NCBI RefSeq assembly: GCF_009857445.1
Contig: NZ_WWCN01000023.1
Span: 24,832 to 88,831, forward strand
Direction: 5' to 3'
Origin: Duganella flavida
GTDB lineage: Bacteria > Pseudomonadota > Gammaproteobacteria > Burkholderiales > Burkholderiaceae_D
Length of the DNA stretch: 64,000 nucleotides
Made by a program: the position numbers and the translations under genes. This document shows, in pieces, positions 50,920 through 59,881 of the stretch. The notes beneath the pieces were generated by a model. It searched no databases. It was not told the origin of the DNA and was given only the letters and a program-made list of their open reading frames with translations. The first letter of the stretch is position 1, and each line of letters opens with the position of its first letter.

Positions 50920-52734
50920 ATGTTTAAAGACTTGAGCATCAAGAAGAAGCTATACCTCAGTTTTAGCGCCATCCTCGCCATCATCCTGGTGTTGCTATCC
51001 ATCGCTTACAACCGCTTCAACAGCCTGCAGGACGCCAATGCGTGGGACCGTCACACGATGGAAGTCATCCAAGCCATCGACCAGCTGCGCAACGATATGC
51101 TGCAAGTACAGGTGGAAGCGCGCGGCTACTACCTGACCGGCGCGCCGGAGCGCTTGACGCGCACGCGCAAGGAGATCTCTGATCTGCCGGGCTCCATCAG
51201 CCAGCTGCAACAGCTCACAGCCGATAATCCGGTGCAGGTGGAACGCTTCAAGAAGCTGGAGCAGATGACCAATGTCTGGAGCGGCCAGGTGATTGAATCG
51301 CAGCTCAAGCTGCGCGAGGAAATGGGCGACAAGCCGGGCGCCGCCGATGCCATGGGCCGTACCGGCCCGCTGGCAAAGAATGCCTCGGGCGTCAACGAAA
51401 TCTACAAGCTGCTGGCCGATGCGGCCAGTGAAGAACGCCGGCTGCTGGTGCTGCGCAATCAGGCCTCTGAACAACTGCAAGGCAATATGCGTGCGGTGCT
51501 GATCGGCGGCGGCGTGGTGTGCGTGGTGCTATCGCTGGTCATCGCATGGCTGCTGGTGCGCGCGCTGCTGGCGCCATTGAACAACCTGACGCAGGCCGTG
51601 CACAAGATCGCCGCCGGCGACCAGTCGGCGCGCGCGCAAGTGCTGGCGGCCGATGAACTGGGCGACGTGACCACGGAATTCAACCGCATGGCGCAGTCGA
51701 TCCAGGACAGCCAGGCCAACGAACTGGCGGCCACCAACCTGCTCAAGTCCAAAGTCGATTCGCTGCTGGGCGTTGTATCGCGCGCCGCATCAGGCGACTT
51801 GACCGGCAAGATCGAGGTGACCGGTGCCGACGCCATCGGCCAGTTGGCCGATGGACTGGACCGCATGTTCGACAATCTGCGCGCACTGCTGAATAACGTG
51901 CAGAAGGCCGGCATCCAGGTCACCACCTCGGCCACCGAAATCGCCGCCTCGGCAAAGCAGCAGGAAGCCACCGGCATCGAGCAGGCGCAGACCAGCATCG
52001 AGATCCTCAGCACCACCAAGGAAATTTCGGCCAACACCTCGCAGCTGCTGAAGACCATGGAAGAAGCCACCTCGGTGGCCGACTACACCACCAACGCCAC
52101 CGCCGACGCGCAGAACAACCTGAAACGCATGGACGGCACCATGCAGCACATGGTGTCCGCCACCGACTCGATCAACGCCAAACTGGCGGCGCTGTCGGAG
52201 AAGGCCTCCAACATCAACAGCGTGCTGATTACCATCACCAAGGTGGCCGACCAGACCAACATCCTGTCGCTGAACGCCGCCATCGAAGCCGAGAAAGCCG
52301 GCGAAGCGGGCCGCGGCTTCTCGGTGGTCGCCACCGAAATCCGCCGCCTGGCCGACCAGACCTCGGTCTCCACCTGGGACATTGAGCAGATGCTGAAAGA
52401 GATGCAGTCCGCCGTCTCGGCCAGCGTGATGGGCATGGACAAATTCTCGGAAGAGATCCGCCGTAGCGTGGGCGAAGTGCGCCAGGTGACGGACCAGCTG
52501 TCCGGCGTGATGGACCAGGTGCAGAAACTGGCGCCGCAGTTCGACGTGGTGCTGCAAGGGATGCAGTCGCAGGCTGTCGGCGCGGAGCAGATCACCGCCA
52601 CCATGATGCAGCTGAACGACGCCACCCAGCAAACGGTGGAATCGCTGAAAGCCACCAGCGAGGCAGTGCACCAGCTGCAGTACGCGGCTGGCGACCTGCA
52701 AACCAGCGTCGCCAACTTCGCCGTAGCGGTCTGA
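50920..52734 (+). CDS. wspA2: Wsp chemoreceptor WspA, second copy
   Basis: A 604-residue receptor with TGGAG before ATG 50920. Same plan as the preceding gene: TM1 about 10-32, periplasmic CHASE3-like helical region (RGYYLTGAPE), TM2 about 195-215, HAMP and a WspA-class signalling tip. The final 270 residues differ from the first copy at about two dozen positions, while the periplasmic part is strongly diverged. Duplicated receptors with different sensors feeding one WspE is the natural reading (inference). wspB starts 11 bp after it. Confidence 0.93.
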   Translation: MFKDLSIKKKLYLSFSAILAIILVLLSIAYNRFNSLQDANAWDRHTMEVIQAIDQLRNDMLQVQVEARGYYLTGAPERLTRTRKEISDLPGSISQLQQLTADNPVQVERFKKLEQMTNVWSGQVIESQLKLREEMGDKPGAADAMGRTGPLAKNASGVNEIYKLLADAASEERRLLVLRNQASEQLQGNMRAVLIGGGVVCVVLSLVIAWLLVRALLAPLNNLTQAVHKIAAGDQSARAQVLAADELGDVTTEFNRMAQSIQDSQANELAATNLLKSKVDSLLGVVSRAASGDLTGKIEVTGADAIGQLADGLDRMFDNLRALLNNVQKAGIQVTTSATEIAASAKQQEATGIEQAQTSIEILSTTKEISANTSQLLKTMEEATSVADYTTNATADAQNNLKRMDGTMQHMVSATDSINAKLAALSEKASNINSVLITITKVADQTNILSLNAAIEAEKAGEAGRGFSVVATEIRRLADQTSVSTWDIEQMLKEMQSAVSASVMGMDKFSEEIRRSVGEVRQVTDQLSGVMDQVQKLAPQFDVVLQGMQSQAVGAEQITATMMQLNDATQQTVESLKATSEAVHQLQYAAGDLQTSVANFAVAV

Positions 52735-52745
52735 CGGAGCGCCCC

Positions 52746-53204
52746 ATGAAACTCCTCGTCTTCCACATCGGTGCCGATCGTTACGGCTTACGCCTGCGCG
52801 ATGTGGTGCGCGTGCTGCCGCTGGTGGAGCTCAAGCAGTTGCCGCGGGCGCCGGACAGCGTGGCCGGCCTGATGGACCTGCACGGCGCCTCGGTGCCGGT
52901 GATCGACTTGTGCCGCGCCAGCGGCCTGCCCAGCGGCGAGGACCATTTCGACACCCGCATCATCATCACCGACTACGTCACGCCGGAAGGAGCGCACCAC
53001 CAGCTTGGCCTGCGCGCCGAGCGCGTGCTGGGCGTACAGGAGGTGCACGACGAGCAGCTGACCGCGAGCGGCGTGCTGGCCGCGCCCTTCCTCGGCCAGG
53101 TGGCCAGCGACGCCAACGGCATGCTGCAGGTGGTGGAGCTGTCGCAGCTGCTGCCGGCCGATTTGCGCGCGCTGCTGTTCCAGACGGTGGATAGCGCATT
53201 ATGA
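52746..53204 (+). CDS. wspB: CheW-like coupling protein WspB
   Basis: A 152-residue adaptor with one CheW domain of two beta sub-barrels (YGLRLRDVVRVLPLVELKQLPRAPDSVAGLMDL in outline; key VVRVLPL and AGLMDLHG). GGAG lies upstream of the ATG. Known: WspB links the receptor WspA to the kinase WspE. Its stop overlaps the wspC start (ATGA), so translation is coupled. The order after two wspA genes is the same as in Pseudomonas. Confidence 0.93.
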   Translation: MKLLVFHIGADRYGLRLRDVVRVLPLVELKQLPRAPDSVAGLMDLHGASVPVIDLCRASGLPSGEDHFDTRIIITDYVTPEGAHHQLGLRAERVLGVQEVHDEQLTASGVLAAPFLGQVASDANGMLQVVELSQLLPADLRALLFQTVDSAL

Positions 53205-54469
53205 CGCCGGCCCAATCCATGCTGCGCGCCGCCACCGGACTGAATCTCTCCAAGTCGGTGGTGGAACGCGCGATCAAAAACCGCATGGAGCAAACTTCTG
53301 CCACCGACCACGACACCTACCTGCAGCAAATCACGCCAGAAGAGCTGACCGCGCTGGTGGAACTGGTGGTGGTGCCGGAATCATGGTTCTACCGCGACCC
53401 GCAAGCTTTTGTGGCGATGACGGATTTTGTACGCACGCGCCTGGCCGTCAACAAAGAGCGGCTGGTGCGCATCCTCTCGATTCCCTGCGCGGGCGGCGAG
53501 GAACCGTACACCATGGCGATGGTGTTGACGGATGCCGGCATCCCGCCCGATAACTTCATGGTCGACGCCTTCGACATCAGCCCGACCTGCGTGGCGCGTG
53601 CCAAGAGCGGCATCTACGGCCGCAACGCCTTCCGCGCGCAGGACCTGACCTTCCGCGATGTACATTTCACCAACGCCGGCGACGGCGACTACCGCATCAA
53701 CGACACCATACGCAAGCAGGTGCGCTTCAAACAAGGCAACCTGCTGGAGTTCGACCTGAGCACGCGCAGCGGCTATTACGACGTGGTCTTTTGCCGCAAC
53801 CTGCTGATCTACTTCGACAAGCCGACCACCAAGGCCGCCATCGCCAAACTGGAAGCGCTGCTGATGGACGACGGCCAGCTGTTTGCCGGCTATGCCGAAG
53901 TGCCGTCGTTCTGCCAACATGGTTTCTCACCGCTGCAATACAACCAAGCGTTCGGCTTGCACAAGGAAGCCGCAGCACCGGCGCGCAAGCCGGCCCACGC
54001 GCCAAGCAAGGCCCTGCCGCCGCGCGCTGCGCGCAGCATCGCTTCGCCGCCTTCAATGCCGCCTGTCTTGTCACCTGCCCTGCCGGTTCCCGCGCCACGC
54101 GCACGCGTCACCGCGCCGGCCAAGGCAGCAGCTCCTGCCGCGCCGCCCGCCGCCGTCGACCTGCTGGCCGAAGCACGCCGTCTGGCCGACCTTGGCGACA
54201 TCAAGGCCTCTGAGAACAAATGCCGCGACCATCTGGCCCAGCATCCCGAATCGGCCGAAGCCTATTTCATCCTCGGCCTGCTGAACGAATTAACCAACAA
54301 ACCGCAAATGGCCTCCGACTACTGGAAGCGCTGCATCTACCTGCAGCCCGACCACTACGAAGCCCTGTGCCACCTGGCCCTGCTGGCCGAAGCCAATAAC
54401 GACGACGCCGGCGCCGCCGCCCTCAAAGCGCGCGCCGCCCGCATCTACAAACGCCAGCAAGCCTCCTGA
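53201..54469 (+). CDS. wspC: Chemotaxis methyltransferase WspC (CheR with TPR)
   Basis: A 422-residue enzyme. Seen: CheR N-terminal helices with PESWFYRDPQAF, S-adenosylmethionine motif PCAGGEEPYTMAM, DVVFCRNLLIYF, then a Pro/Ala-rich linker (about 255-315) and a C-terminal TPR region (about 320-422, AEAYFILGLLNELTNKPQMASDYWKRCIYLQP in outline). Known: WspC methylates WspA glutamates to set its sensitivity. The TPR part probably binds a partner. Confidence 0.93.
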   Translation: MTPAQSMLRAATGLNLSKSVVERAIKNRMEQTSATDHDTYLQQITPEELTALVELVVVPESWFYRDPQAFVAMTDFVRTRLAVNKERLVRILSIPCAGGEEPYTMAMVLTDAGIPPDNFMVDAFDISPTCVARAKSGIYGRNAFRAQDLTFRDVHFTNAGDGDYRINDTIRKQVRFKQGNLLEFDLSTRSGYYDVVFCRNLLIYFDKPTTKAAIAKLEALLMDDGQLFAGYAEVPSFCQHGFSPLQYNQAFGLHKEAAAPARKPAHAPSKALPPRAARSIASPPSMPPVLSPALPVPAPRARVTAPAKAAAPAAPPAAVDLLAEARRLADLGDIKASENKCRDHLAQHPESAEAYFILGLLNELTNKPQMASDYWKRCIYLQPDHYEALCHLALLAEANNDDAGAAALKARAARIYKRQQAS

Positions 54470-54480
54470 GACGCTAACCC

Positions 54481-55146
54481 ATGAGCACAACCATCATCGA
54501 AGCCTGCTGGAACCAGATCGGCGTGAACGGCGACCAAAGCTGCGACAAGCTGGAACAGCACGTCCACTGCCGCAACTGCGAAGTCTACGCCGCCGCCGCG
54601 CAGCGCAATTTGCAGCGCGTGGTCGGCGACGACTACAAAAAAGACTGGGCCGCGCACTTCCGCCAGGCCGCCAGCAACAGCCAGCAGCAGGACAACTCCT
54701 GCCTGGTGTTCCGCATCGGCCGCGAATGGCTGTCGCTGCCGACCCGCATGTTCGTCGCAGTGGCGCCAATCGCCAAGCCGCACCGCCTGCCGCACCGCGC
54801 CTCGCGCGGCTTGGGCGGCATCGTCAACGTCGGCGGCACGCTATACCCATGCATGTCGCTGGCCAACCTGCTGGGCATCGATGAAAACGAAGGCGAAGCC
54901 GCCACCAACCGCCATACCTTTGCGCGCCTGCTGCTAACCCGCTGGGAAGACCAGTCCTACGCACTGCCGGTGGCCGACCTGCACGGCATCCTGCGCTATG
55001 CAACCAGCAGCGTTCAGGCGCCGGCCGCCACCATCAACAAGGGCTTGTCCCGCTTCCTCTCCGGCGTGATATCGCATGACGACATGCGCATCGGCGTGCT
55101 GGATGAAGCGCTGATCGGCTACCAACTCGCGAGAACCTTACGATGA
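54481..55146 (+). CDS. wspD: CheW-like coupling protein WspD
   Basis: A 221-residue adaptor. Seen: a Cys-rich N-terminal part (CWNQIGVNGDQSC and HCRNCEVY) of about 50 residues, then a CheW domain (FRIGREWLSLPTRMFVAV, LGGIVNVGGTLYPCMSLANLLG). Known: WspD is the second coupling protein of the Wsp array, and the CHxC-like N-terminus is typical. Its stop overlaps the wspE start by 4 bp (ATGA). Confidence 0.92.
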   Translation: MSTTIIEACWNQIGVNGDQSCDKLEQHVHCRNCEVYAAAAQRNLQRVVGDDYKKDWAAHFRQAASNSQQQDNSCLVFRIGREWLSLPTRMFVAVAPIAKPHRLPHRASRGLGGIVNVGGTLYPCMSLANLLGIDENEGEAATNRHTFARLLLTRWEDQSYALPVADLHGILRYATSSVQAPAATINKGLSRFLSGVISHDDMRIGVLDEALIGYQLARTLR

Positions 55147-57410
55147 GCGTCGATAACAACGGAGACCTGAGCCAGTTCTCCATGCTGGACCTGTTCCGCA
55201 TGGAGGCCGACAGCCAGACGCAAATCCTGACCGACGGCCTGCTGGCCATGGAGCGCTTGAAAGACGACGCCAGCGCAGTCGAATCGATGATGCGCGCGGC
55301 CCACTCGATCAAAGGCGCGGCCGCCATCGTCGGGCTGGAAGTGGTGGTGCAGCTAGCGCACGGCATGGAAGACGCCTTCATCGCCGCGCAGCTGGGCAAG
55401 CTGGCGCTGACGCCGAATCGCGTCGACGTGCTGCTGGCCGGTGTGGACTTGATCCTGCAAGCGTCACGCCTGCAGGACAGCGGCGTAGATGCCTGGCTGG
55501 CCGCGAATAGCGATCAGATTAAATCCACGCTCAACTCGATCGCCACCATCGCCTTCTTACCGGAACCGGTGGATTTCACTCCGCCTGCTGCGCCCTCGCC
55601 CGCCCCAGCCGTTGCGGAGGAGGCAACGCCTGCAACGGCCGCCGACGAAGCCCCAGCCGCGCGCCAGCCCGCGCACGCGACGATGAAGAATGCGCAAAAC
55701 TTCGACAAGCTGCTGTCGCTGGCCAGCGAATCGCGCATCAACGCGCACCAGATGCATCCCTTCGTACAAAACCTGCAGCGCTTCAAGCGCAACCAGAGCA
55801 GCCTGTTCTCGCTGATCGAACAACTGCACGAAGCCATCTCCAACAGCGACGACGCCGGGCTGAAAGAAAAATCCCTGCTCGCCCTGCAAAAGACCCATCC
55901 GCTCAAGCAGTTCGTGCTCGAACACATCGCCGACATCGAAGCCTACGAGCGCCGCCTGCTGGGCGTTTCGCAAAGCATGGTGGACGAAGTGCTGACCATG
56001 CGCATGCGCCCCTTCCGCGACGGTGTGCAGCACTTCCCGCGCATGGTACGTGACCTGTCGCGCAGCCTGGGTAAAGACGTGCAGCTGCAAATCATTGGCG
56101 AAGACACGCTGGTCGACCGCGACATCCTGGCCAAGATCGAGAGTCCGCTCAACCACATGCTGCGCAACGCCATCGACCACGGCATGAACGGCGCCGCCGA
56201 CCGCATCGCCGCCGGCAAACCGGGCACCGGCACCATCGTGCTCGAAGCCAAGCACCGCGCCGGCATGCTGAGTATCGAAATCCGCGACGACGGCAAAGGC
56301 GTGGACCTGGAAAAAATCCGCGCCCGCGTGATCGACCGCAAAATGGCGCCGGCGCAGATGGCGGCCTCCATGTCGCCAGCGGAGCTGATGGAATTCCTGT
56401 TCCTGCCCGCCTTCAGCCTGAAAGAAAACATCACCGAAATTTCCGGCCGTGGCGTGGGTCTGGACATCGTGCATGAAACCATCCGTTCGCAAAACGGCAC
56501 CGTGCGCATCGAGTCCGAACTGGGCGTCGGCTTCCACACCTACATCACGCTGCCGCTGACGCAATCGATCGTGCGCGCGCTGGTGGTGGACGTCAAAGGT
56601 GAAGCCTACGCCGTGCCTATCGTGCAGGTGGAGCGCGTGCTCAAGGTGCCGCAAACGGCCATCCACACGCTGGAGAGCAAACAATTCTTCGACTTCGGCG
56701 GCGAGCATCTGGGCCTGGTCTCGGCCTCGCAGGTGCTGGAGTTGGGCGACACCGATGCCAGCGGCAGCGAACTGTCGGTGGTGGTGGTCGGTTCCGGCAC
56801 GCGCCGCTACGCGCTGGTGGTGGACGCCATCCGCGGCGAGCAAAGCCTGGCGGTGCAAGCCATCGATCCTATCTTCGGCAAGATGCGCGACATCTCCTCG
56901 GCCGCCCTGCTCGACAACGGCGAACCGGTACTGATCCTCGACGTGCCGGACCTGCTGCTATCGATCGACAAGCTGCTGCACGAAGGCGGCCTGCATCAAC
57001 TGGCCAAGTCCGATGCCGCCGAACGGCGCAAGACCAAGCGTATCCTGGTGGTCGACGATTCGCTCACCGTGCGCGAGATGGAGCGCAAGCTGCTGCTTGG
57101 GCGCGGCTTCCTGGTCGATATCGCCATCGATGGCATCGACGGCTGGAACGTGGTGCGCAGCGGCGACTATGACCTGGTCATCACCGACGTCGACATGCCG
57201 CGCATGGACGGTATCGAATTGGTCACCTTGATTAAAAAAGATATACATCTTCACAAGCTGCCAGTCATGATAGTCTCTTACAAAGACCGGCCGGAGGACC
57301 GCGCACGCGGCTTATCGGCAGGCGCCGACTACTACCTGACCAAGGGCAGCTTCCATGACGAAACGCTGCTCGACGCCGTCAGCGACCTGATTGGGGACGC
57401 CACCAGATGA
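55143..57410 (+). CDS. wspE: Hybrid CheA-type kinase WspE
   Basis: A 755-residue kinase. Seen: P1 Hpt domain with HSIKG (H54), an Ala/Pro linker, the P3 dimerisation helices, P4 ATPase with LNHMLRNAIDHGMN (N-box) and GRGVGLDIV (G-box), P5 CheW-like domain, and a C-terminal receiver with VDDS and phospho-Asp in LVITDVDMPRMDG. There is no P2 domain, as in other WspE. Known: WspE passes phosphate to WspR and to WspF. It overlaps wspF at ATGA. All catalytic residues look intact. Confidence 0.95.
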   Translation: MSVDNNGDLSQFSMLDLFRMEADSQTQILTDGLLAMERLKDDASAVESMMRAAHSIKGAAAIVGLEVVVQLAHGMEDAFIAAQLGKLALTPNRVDVLLAGVDLILQASRLQDSGVDAWLAANSDQIKSTLNSIATIAFLPEPVDFTPPAAPSPAPAVAEEATPATAADEAPAARQPAHATMKNAQNFDKLLSLASESRINAHQMHPFVQNLQRFKRNQSSLFSLIEQLHEAISNSDDAGLKEKSLLALQKTHPLKQFVLEHIADIEAYERRLLGVSQSMVDEVLTMRMRPFRDGVQHFPRMVRDLSRSLGKDVQLQIIGEDTLVDRDILAKIESPLNHMLRNAIDHGMNGAADRIAAGKPGTGTIVLEAKHRAGMLSIEIRDDGKGVDLEKIRARVIDRKMAPAQMAASMSPAELMEFLFLPAFSLKENITEISGRGVGLDIVHETIRSQNGTVRIESELGVGFHTYITLPLTQSIVRALVVDVKGEAYAVPIVQVERVLKVPQTAIHTLESKQFFDFGGEHLGLVSASQVLELGDTDASGSELSVVVVGSGTRRYALVVDAIRGEQSLAVQAIDPIFGKMRDISSAALLDNGEPVLILDVPDLLLSIDKLLHEGGLHQLAKSDAAERRKTKRILVVDDSLTVREMERKLLLGRGFLVDIAIDGIDGWNVVRSGDYDLVITDVDMPRMDGIELVTLIKKDIHLHKLPVMIVSYKDRPEDRARGLSAGADYYLTKGSFHDETLLDAVSDLIGDATR

Positions 57411-58450
57411 AGATCGCCATCGCCAACGATGTCGCCATGGCGGCAGAAGCGCTGCGGCGCGTGGTTGCCAGTACCGCCGAACACCAAGTGCTGTGGATCG
57501 CCCGCACCGGCGCCGAGGCGGTGCGCATGTGCGCGGAAAACCGTCCGGACCTGGTCCTGATGGACCTCAACATGCCGGAGCTGGACGGCGTGGAAGCCAC
57601 GCGCCAGATCATGGAGCAAAGCCCGTGCGCCATTTTGGTGGTCACCGGCCGGCCGCAGGACAACGTCAACCAGGTATTCCGCGCCCTCGGTGCAGGTGCG
57701 CTGGACGTGACGGCGACACCGGTGCTGCAAGGCCAGCCTGGCGGCGACGCCGAGCTGCTGGCCAAGATCCGCACCATGGACAAGCTGATACGCCACAGCG
57801 GTGGCAACCAGGCCATGCTGCCGCGCACTGCGGCCGGCGTCAATGGCAGCCATGCCGCCGACGCGCAGGACGCCGAAAAAGTCACCTCCTTGCTGGCCAT
57901 AGGCGCCTCCACCGGCGGCCCGGTGGCGGTGTCCAAGATGCTGGCCGGCTGGAAGGCGCCGCGCGGCTGCGCCATCGTGGTGGTGCAGCACATCGACCAG
58001 CACTTTGCCGACAATTTCGCGCGCTGGCTGGGCGAGCAGCTGGAAATGCCGGTGCGCGCCATCGAGGAAGGCGACGAACTGGTGGCCGGCACCGTCCTTA
58101 TCGCCAAGAGCAATGATCACCTGACGCTGGATCAAAACCATCGCTTGCGTTACGATGCCAATCCCAAGGATTATGCCTACCGTCCGTCGGTCGATGTATT
58201 CTTTCGCTGCGTGTCCCAGCACTGGAAAGGCGAGACGGTTGGTGTACTATTGACCGGCATGGGTCGCGACGGCGCCGAAGGCTTGCTGTCCATGCGCCGC
58301 GCCGGCCAGACCACCATCGCGCAGGACCAGGCCAGCAGCGCGGTGTACGGCATGCCGCGCGCGGCGGCGGAACTGGACGCCGCGCAGATGATTTTACCGC
58401 TGGCGAAGATAGGCCCGTTCCTGCGTACCACCCTGGGCGGGCGTAGCTAA
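57407..58450 (+). CDS. wspF: Chemotaxis methylesterase WspF (CheB family)
   Basis: A 347-residue response regulator methylesterase. Seen: receiver at 1-125 with phospho-Asp in LVLMDLNMPELDG, linker, and catalytic domain with Ser in IGASTGGPVAV, His in VVVQHIDQ and Asp in GMGRDGAEG. The first acidic pocket is AND rather than DD, as is common in WspF. Known: WspF demethylates WspA, and its loss gives constant WspR activity and wrinkly colonies. Intact here. Confidence 0.95.
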   Translation: MKIAIANDVAMAAEALRRVVASTAEHQVLWIARTGAEAVRMCAENRPDLVLMDLNMPELDGVEATRQIMEQSPCAILVVTGRPQDNVNQVFRALGAGALDVTATPVLQGQPGGDAELLAKIRTMDKLIRHSGGNQAMLPRTAAGVNGSHAADAQDAEKVTSLLAIGASTGGPVAVSKMLAGWKAPRGCAIVVVQHIDQHFADNFARWLGEQLEMPVRAIEEGDELVAGTVLIAKSNDHLTLDQNHRLRYDANPKDYAYRPSVDVFFRCVSQHWKGETVGVLLTGMGRDGAEGLLSMRRAGQTTIAQDQASSAVYGMPRAAAELDAAQMILPLAKIGPFLRTTLGGRS

Positions 58451-58468
58451 CAATTTAAGAGAGTCCTG

Positions 58469-59515
58469 ATGTCCGAAGCATTAGTAACCGCAGCAGACCA
58501 AGAACCAGTCCTCACCACGTTCAAAGTGCGCGTGCTGCTGGTCGATGACCAATTGATCATCGTCGAAGCCGTGCGCCGCATGCTGAGCGACCAGCCGGAT
58601 ATCGAATTCCATTACGTGACCGATTCCACCAAGTCGCTGGAGACCGCACGGCAGCTGCAGCCGACCGTGATCCTGCAGGACCTGGTGATGCCGACCATCG
58701 ACGGCTTCGGCCAGATCACCCAGTACCGCGAAGAGGAAGGCCTGCGCCACGTGCCGGTGATCGTGCTGTCGGCCAAGGAAGACCCGAAACTCAAGGCCCA
58801 CAGCTTCGCCACCGGCGCCAACGACTACATGGTCAAGCTGCCGGACAAGCTGGAACTGCTGGCGCGCGTGCGTTATCACTCCAGTGCGCACATCAGCCGC
58901 CTGCAGCGCGACCAGGCTTTCCGCTTCCTGCGCGAGAGCCAGAAGCAGCTGGCCGACGCCAATATCGAACTGCAAAAACTGGCGGCATTGGACGGCCTGA
59001 CCGGCATCGCCAACCGCCGCCGCTTCGACGACACCATGCGCCTCGAATGGCAGCGCGGCCAGCGTGACAAAAAGCCTTTGACGCTGCTGCTGTGCGACGT
59101 CGACTTCTTCAAACTGTATAACGACAGCTTCGGCCACCTCGCGGGCGATTTGTGCCTGAAGAAGGTCGCCGCAGTATTAACCGAACACCTGAAGCGCCCT
59201 GCCGACCTGGCTGCGCGCTACGGCGGCGAGGAATTCGCGATTATCCTGCCGGAGACTCAATTGACTGGGGCGCTGATCGTGGCCGAGTCATGCCGCCGCC
59301 ATTTGGAGCAGCTCGCGATTGAAAATCCGCAGGCCAGCACCGAGCTGTCATGCCTGACCATGTCGGTCGGCGTGGCCAGCATCGTGCCGTCGCCTGCGAG
59401 CAGCGTCGATGAGCTGATCCAGCAAGCCGACCGGGCGCTATACGCCGCCAAGCACGCGGGCCGCAACCGCGTGGTCAGCGCGGAAGACCTGCCCGGTCTC
59501 ACACCATCGAACTAA
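58469..59515 (+). CDS. wspR: Response regulator diguanylate cyclase WspR
   Basis: A 348-residue enzyme that makes c-di-GMP from two GTP. Seen: receiver at about 20-140 with phospho-Asp D71 (LQDLVMP), a coiled helix (about 143-172), GGDEF domain with LDGLTGIANRRRF, metal site CDVDFFKLYND and the active loop GGEEF at 252-256, preceded by the inhibitory I-site RPAD at 243-246. Known: WspE phosphorylates WspR, which then forms clusters and raises c-di-GMP. All key residues are present, so it should be active and product-inhibited. Confidence 0.96.
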   Translation: MSEALVTAADQEPVLTTFKVRVLLVDDQLIIVEAVRRMLSDQPDIEFHYVTDSTKSLETARQLQPTVILQDLVMPTIDGFGQITQYREEEGLRHVPVIVLSAKEDPKLKAHSFATGANDYMVKLPDKLELLARVRYHSSAHISRLQRDQAFRFLRESQKQLADANIELQKLAALDGLTGIANRRRFDDTMRLEWQRGQRDKKPLTLLLCDVDFFKLYNDSFGHLAGDLCLKKVAAVLTEHLKRPADLAARYGGEEFAIILPETQLTGALIVAESCRRHLEQLAIENPQASTELSCLTMSVGVASIVPSPASSVDELIQQADRALYAAKHAGRNRVVSAEDLPGLTPSN

Positions 59516-59529
59516 GGAAAACCTGCAGC

Positions 59530-59844
59530 ATGAGTGCTCAAATCGATCAAGTCAGCGTCGTCAAGAAATCCAATATCTACTTTGACGGCAAGTGCGTGTC
59601 GCACAGTGTCATCCTGGCGGATGGCACCAAGAAAACCGTCGGCGTCATCTTCCCTTCCAGCCTGACCTTCAACACCGGCGCGCCGGAAATCATGGAAGTC
59701 GTCAGCGGCGTGTGCAAGGTGCGCCTGGACGGCGCCAGCGAATGGCAGACTTACGGCGCCGGCACCGAATTCAATGTGCCTGGCAACAGCAAGTTCGATA
59801 TTGAAACCGTTGAAACCCTGGATTACGTTTGCCACTTCGGCTAA
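59530..59844 (+). CDS. ppnP: Pyrimidine/purine nucleoside phosphorylase PpnP
   Basis: A 104-residue cupin-fold enzyme of the PpnP/YaiE (DUF1255) family. Seen: NIYFDGKCVSHSVILADGTKKTVGVIFP opening, EIMEVVSGVCKVRLDG, and FNVPGNSKFDIE; full length for the family. Known: splits nucleosides with phosphate to free base and ribose-1-phosphate. It lies 14 bp after wspR on the same strand, so it may be read with the Wsp operon. A terminator follows. Confidence 0.92.
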   Translation: MSAQIDQVSVVKKSNIYFDGKCVSHSVILADGTKKTVGVIFPSSLTFNTGAPEIMEVVSGVCKVRLDGASEWQTYGAGTEFNVPGNSKFDIETVETLDYVCHFG

Positions 59845-59850
59845 CCTTGA

Positions 59851-59876
59851 AAGCAGGCCTTGGCCTGCTTTTTTTA
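59851..59876 (+). terminator. Rho-independent terminator after ppnP
   Basis: AAGCAGGCC, loop TT, GGCCTGCTT, then a T-run, 6 bp after the ppnP stop. It probably ends the Wsp transcript. Confidence 0.92.
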
Positions 59877-59881
59877 CGACT

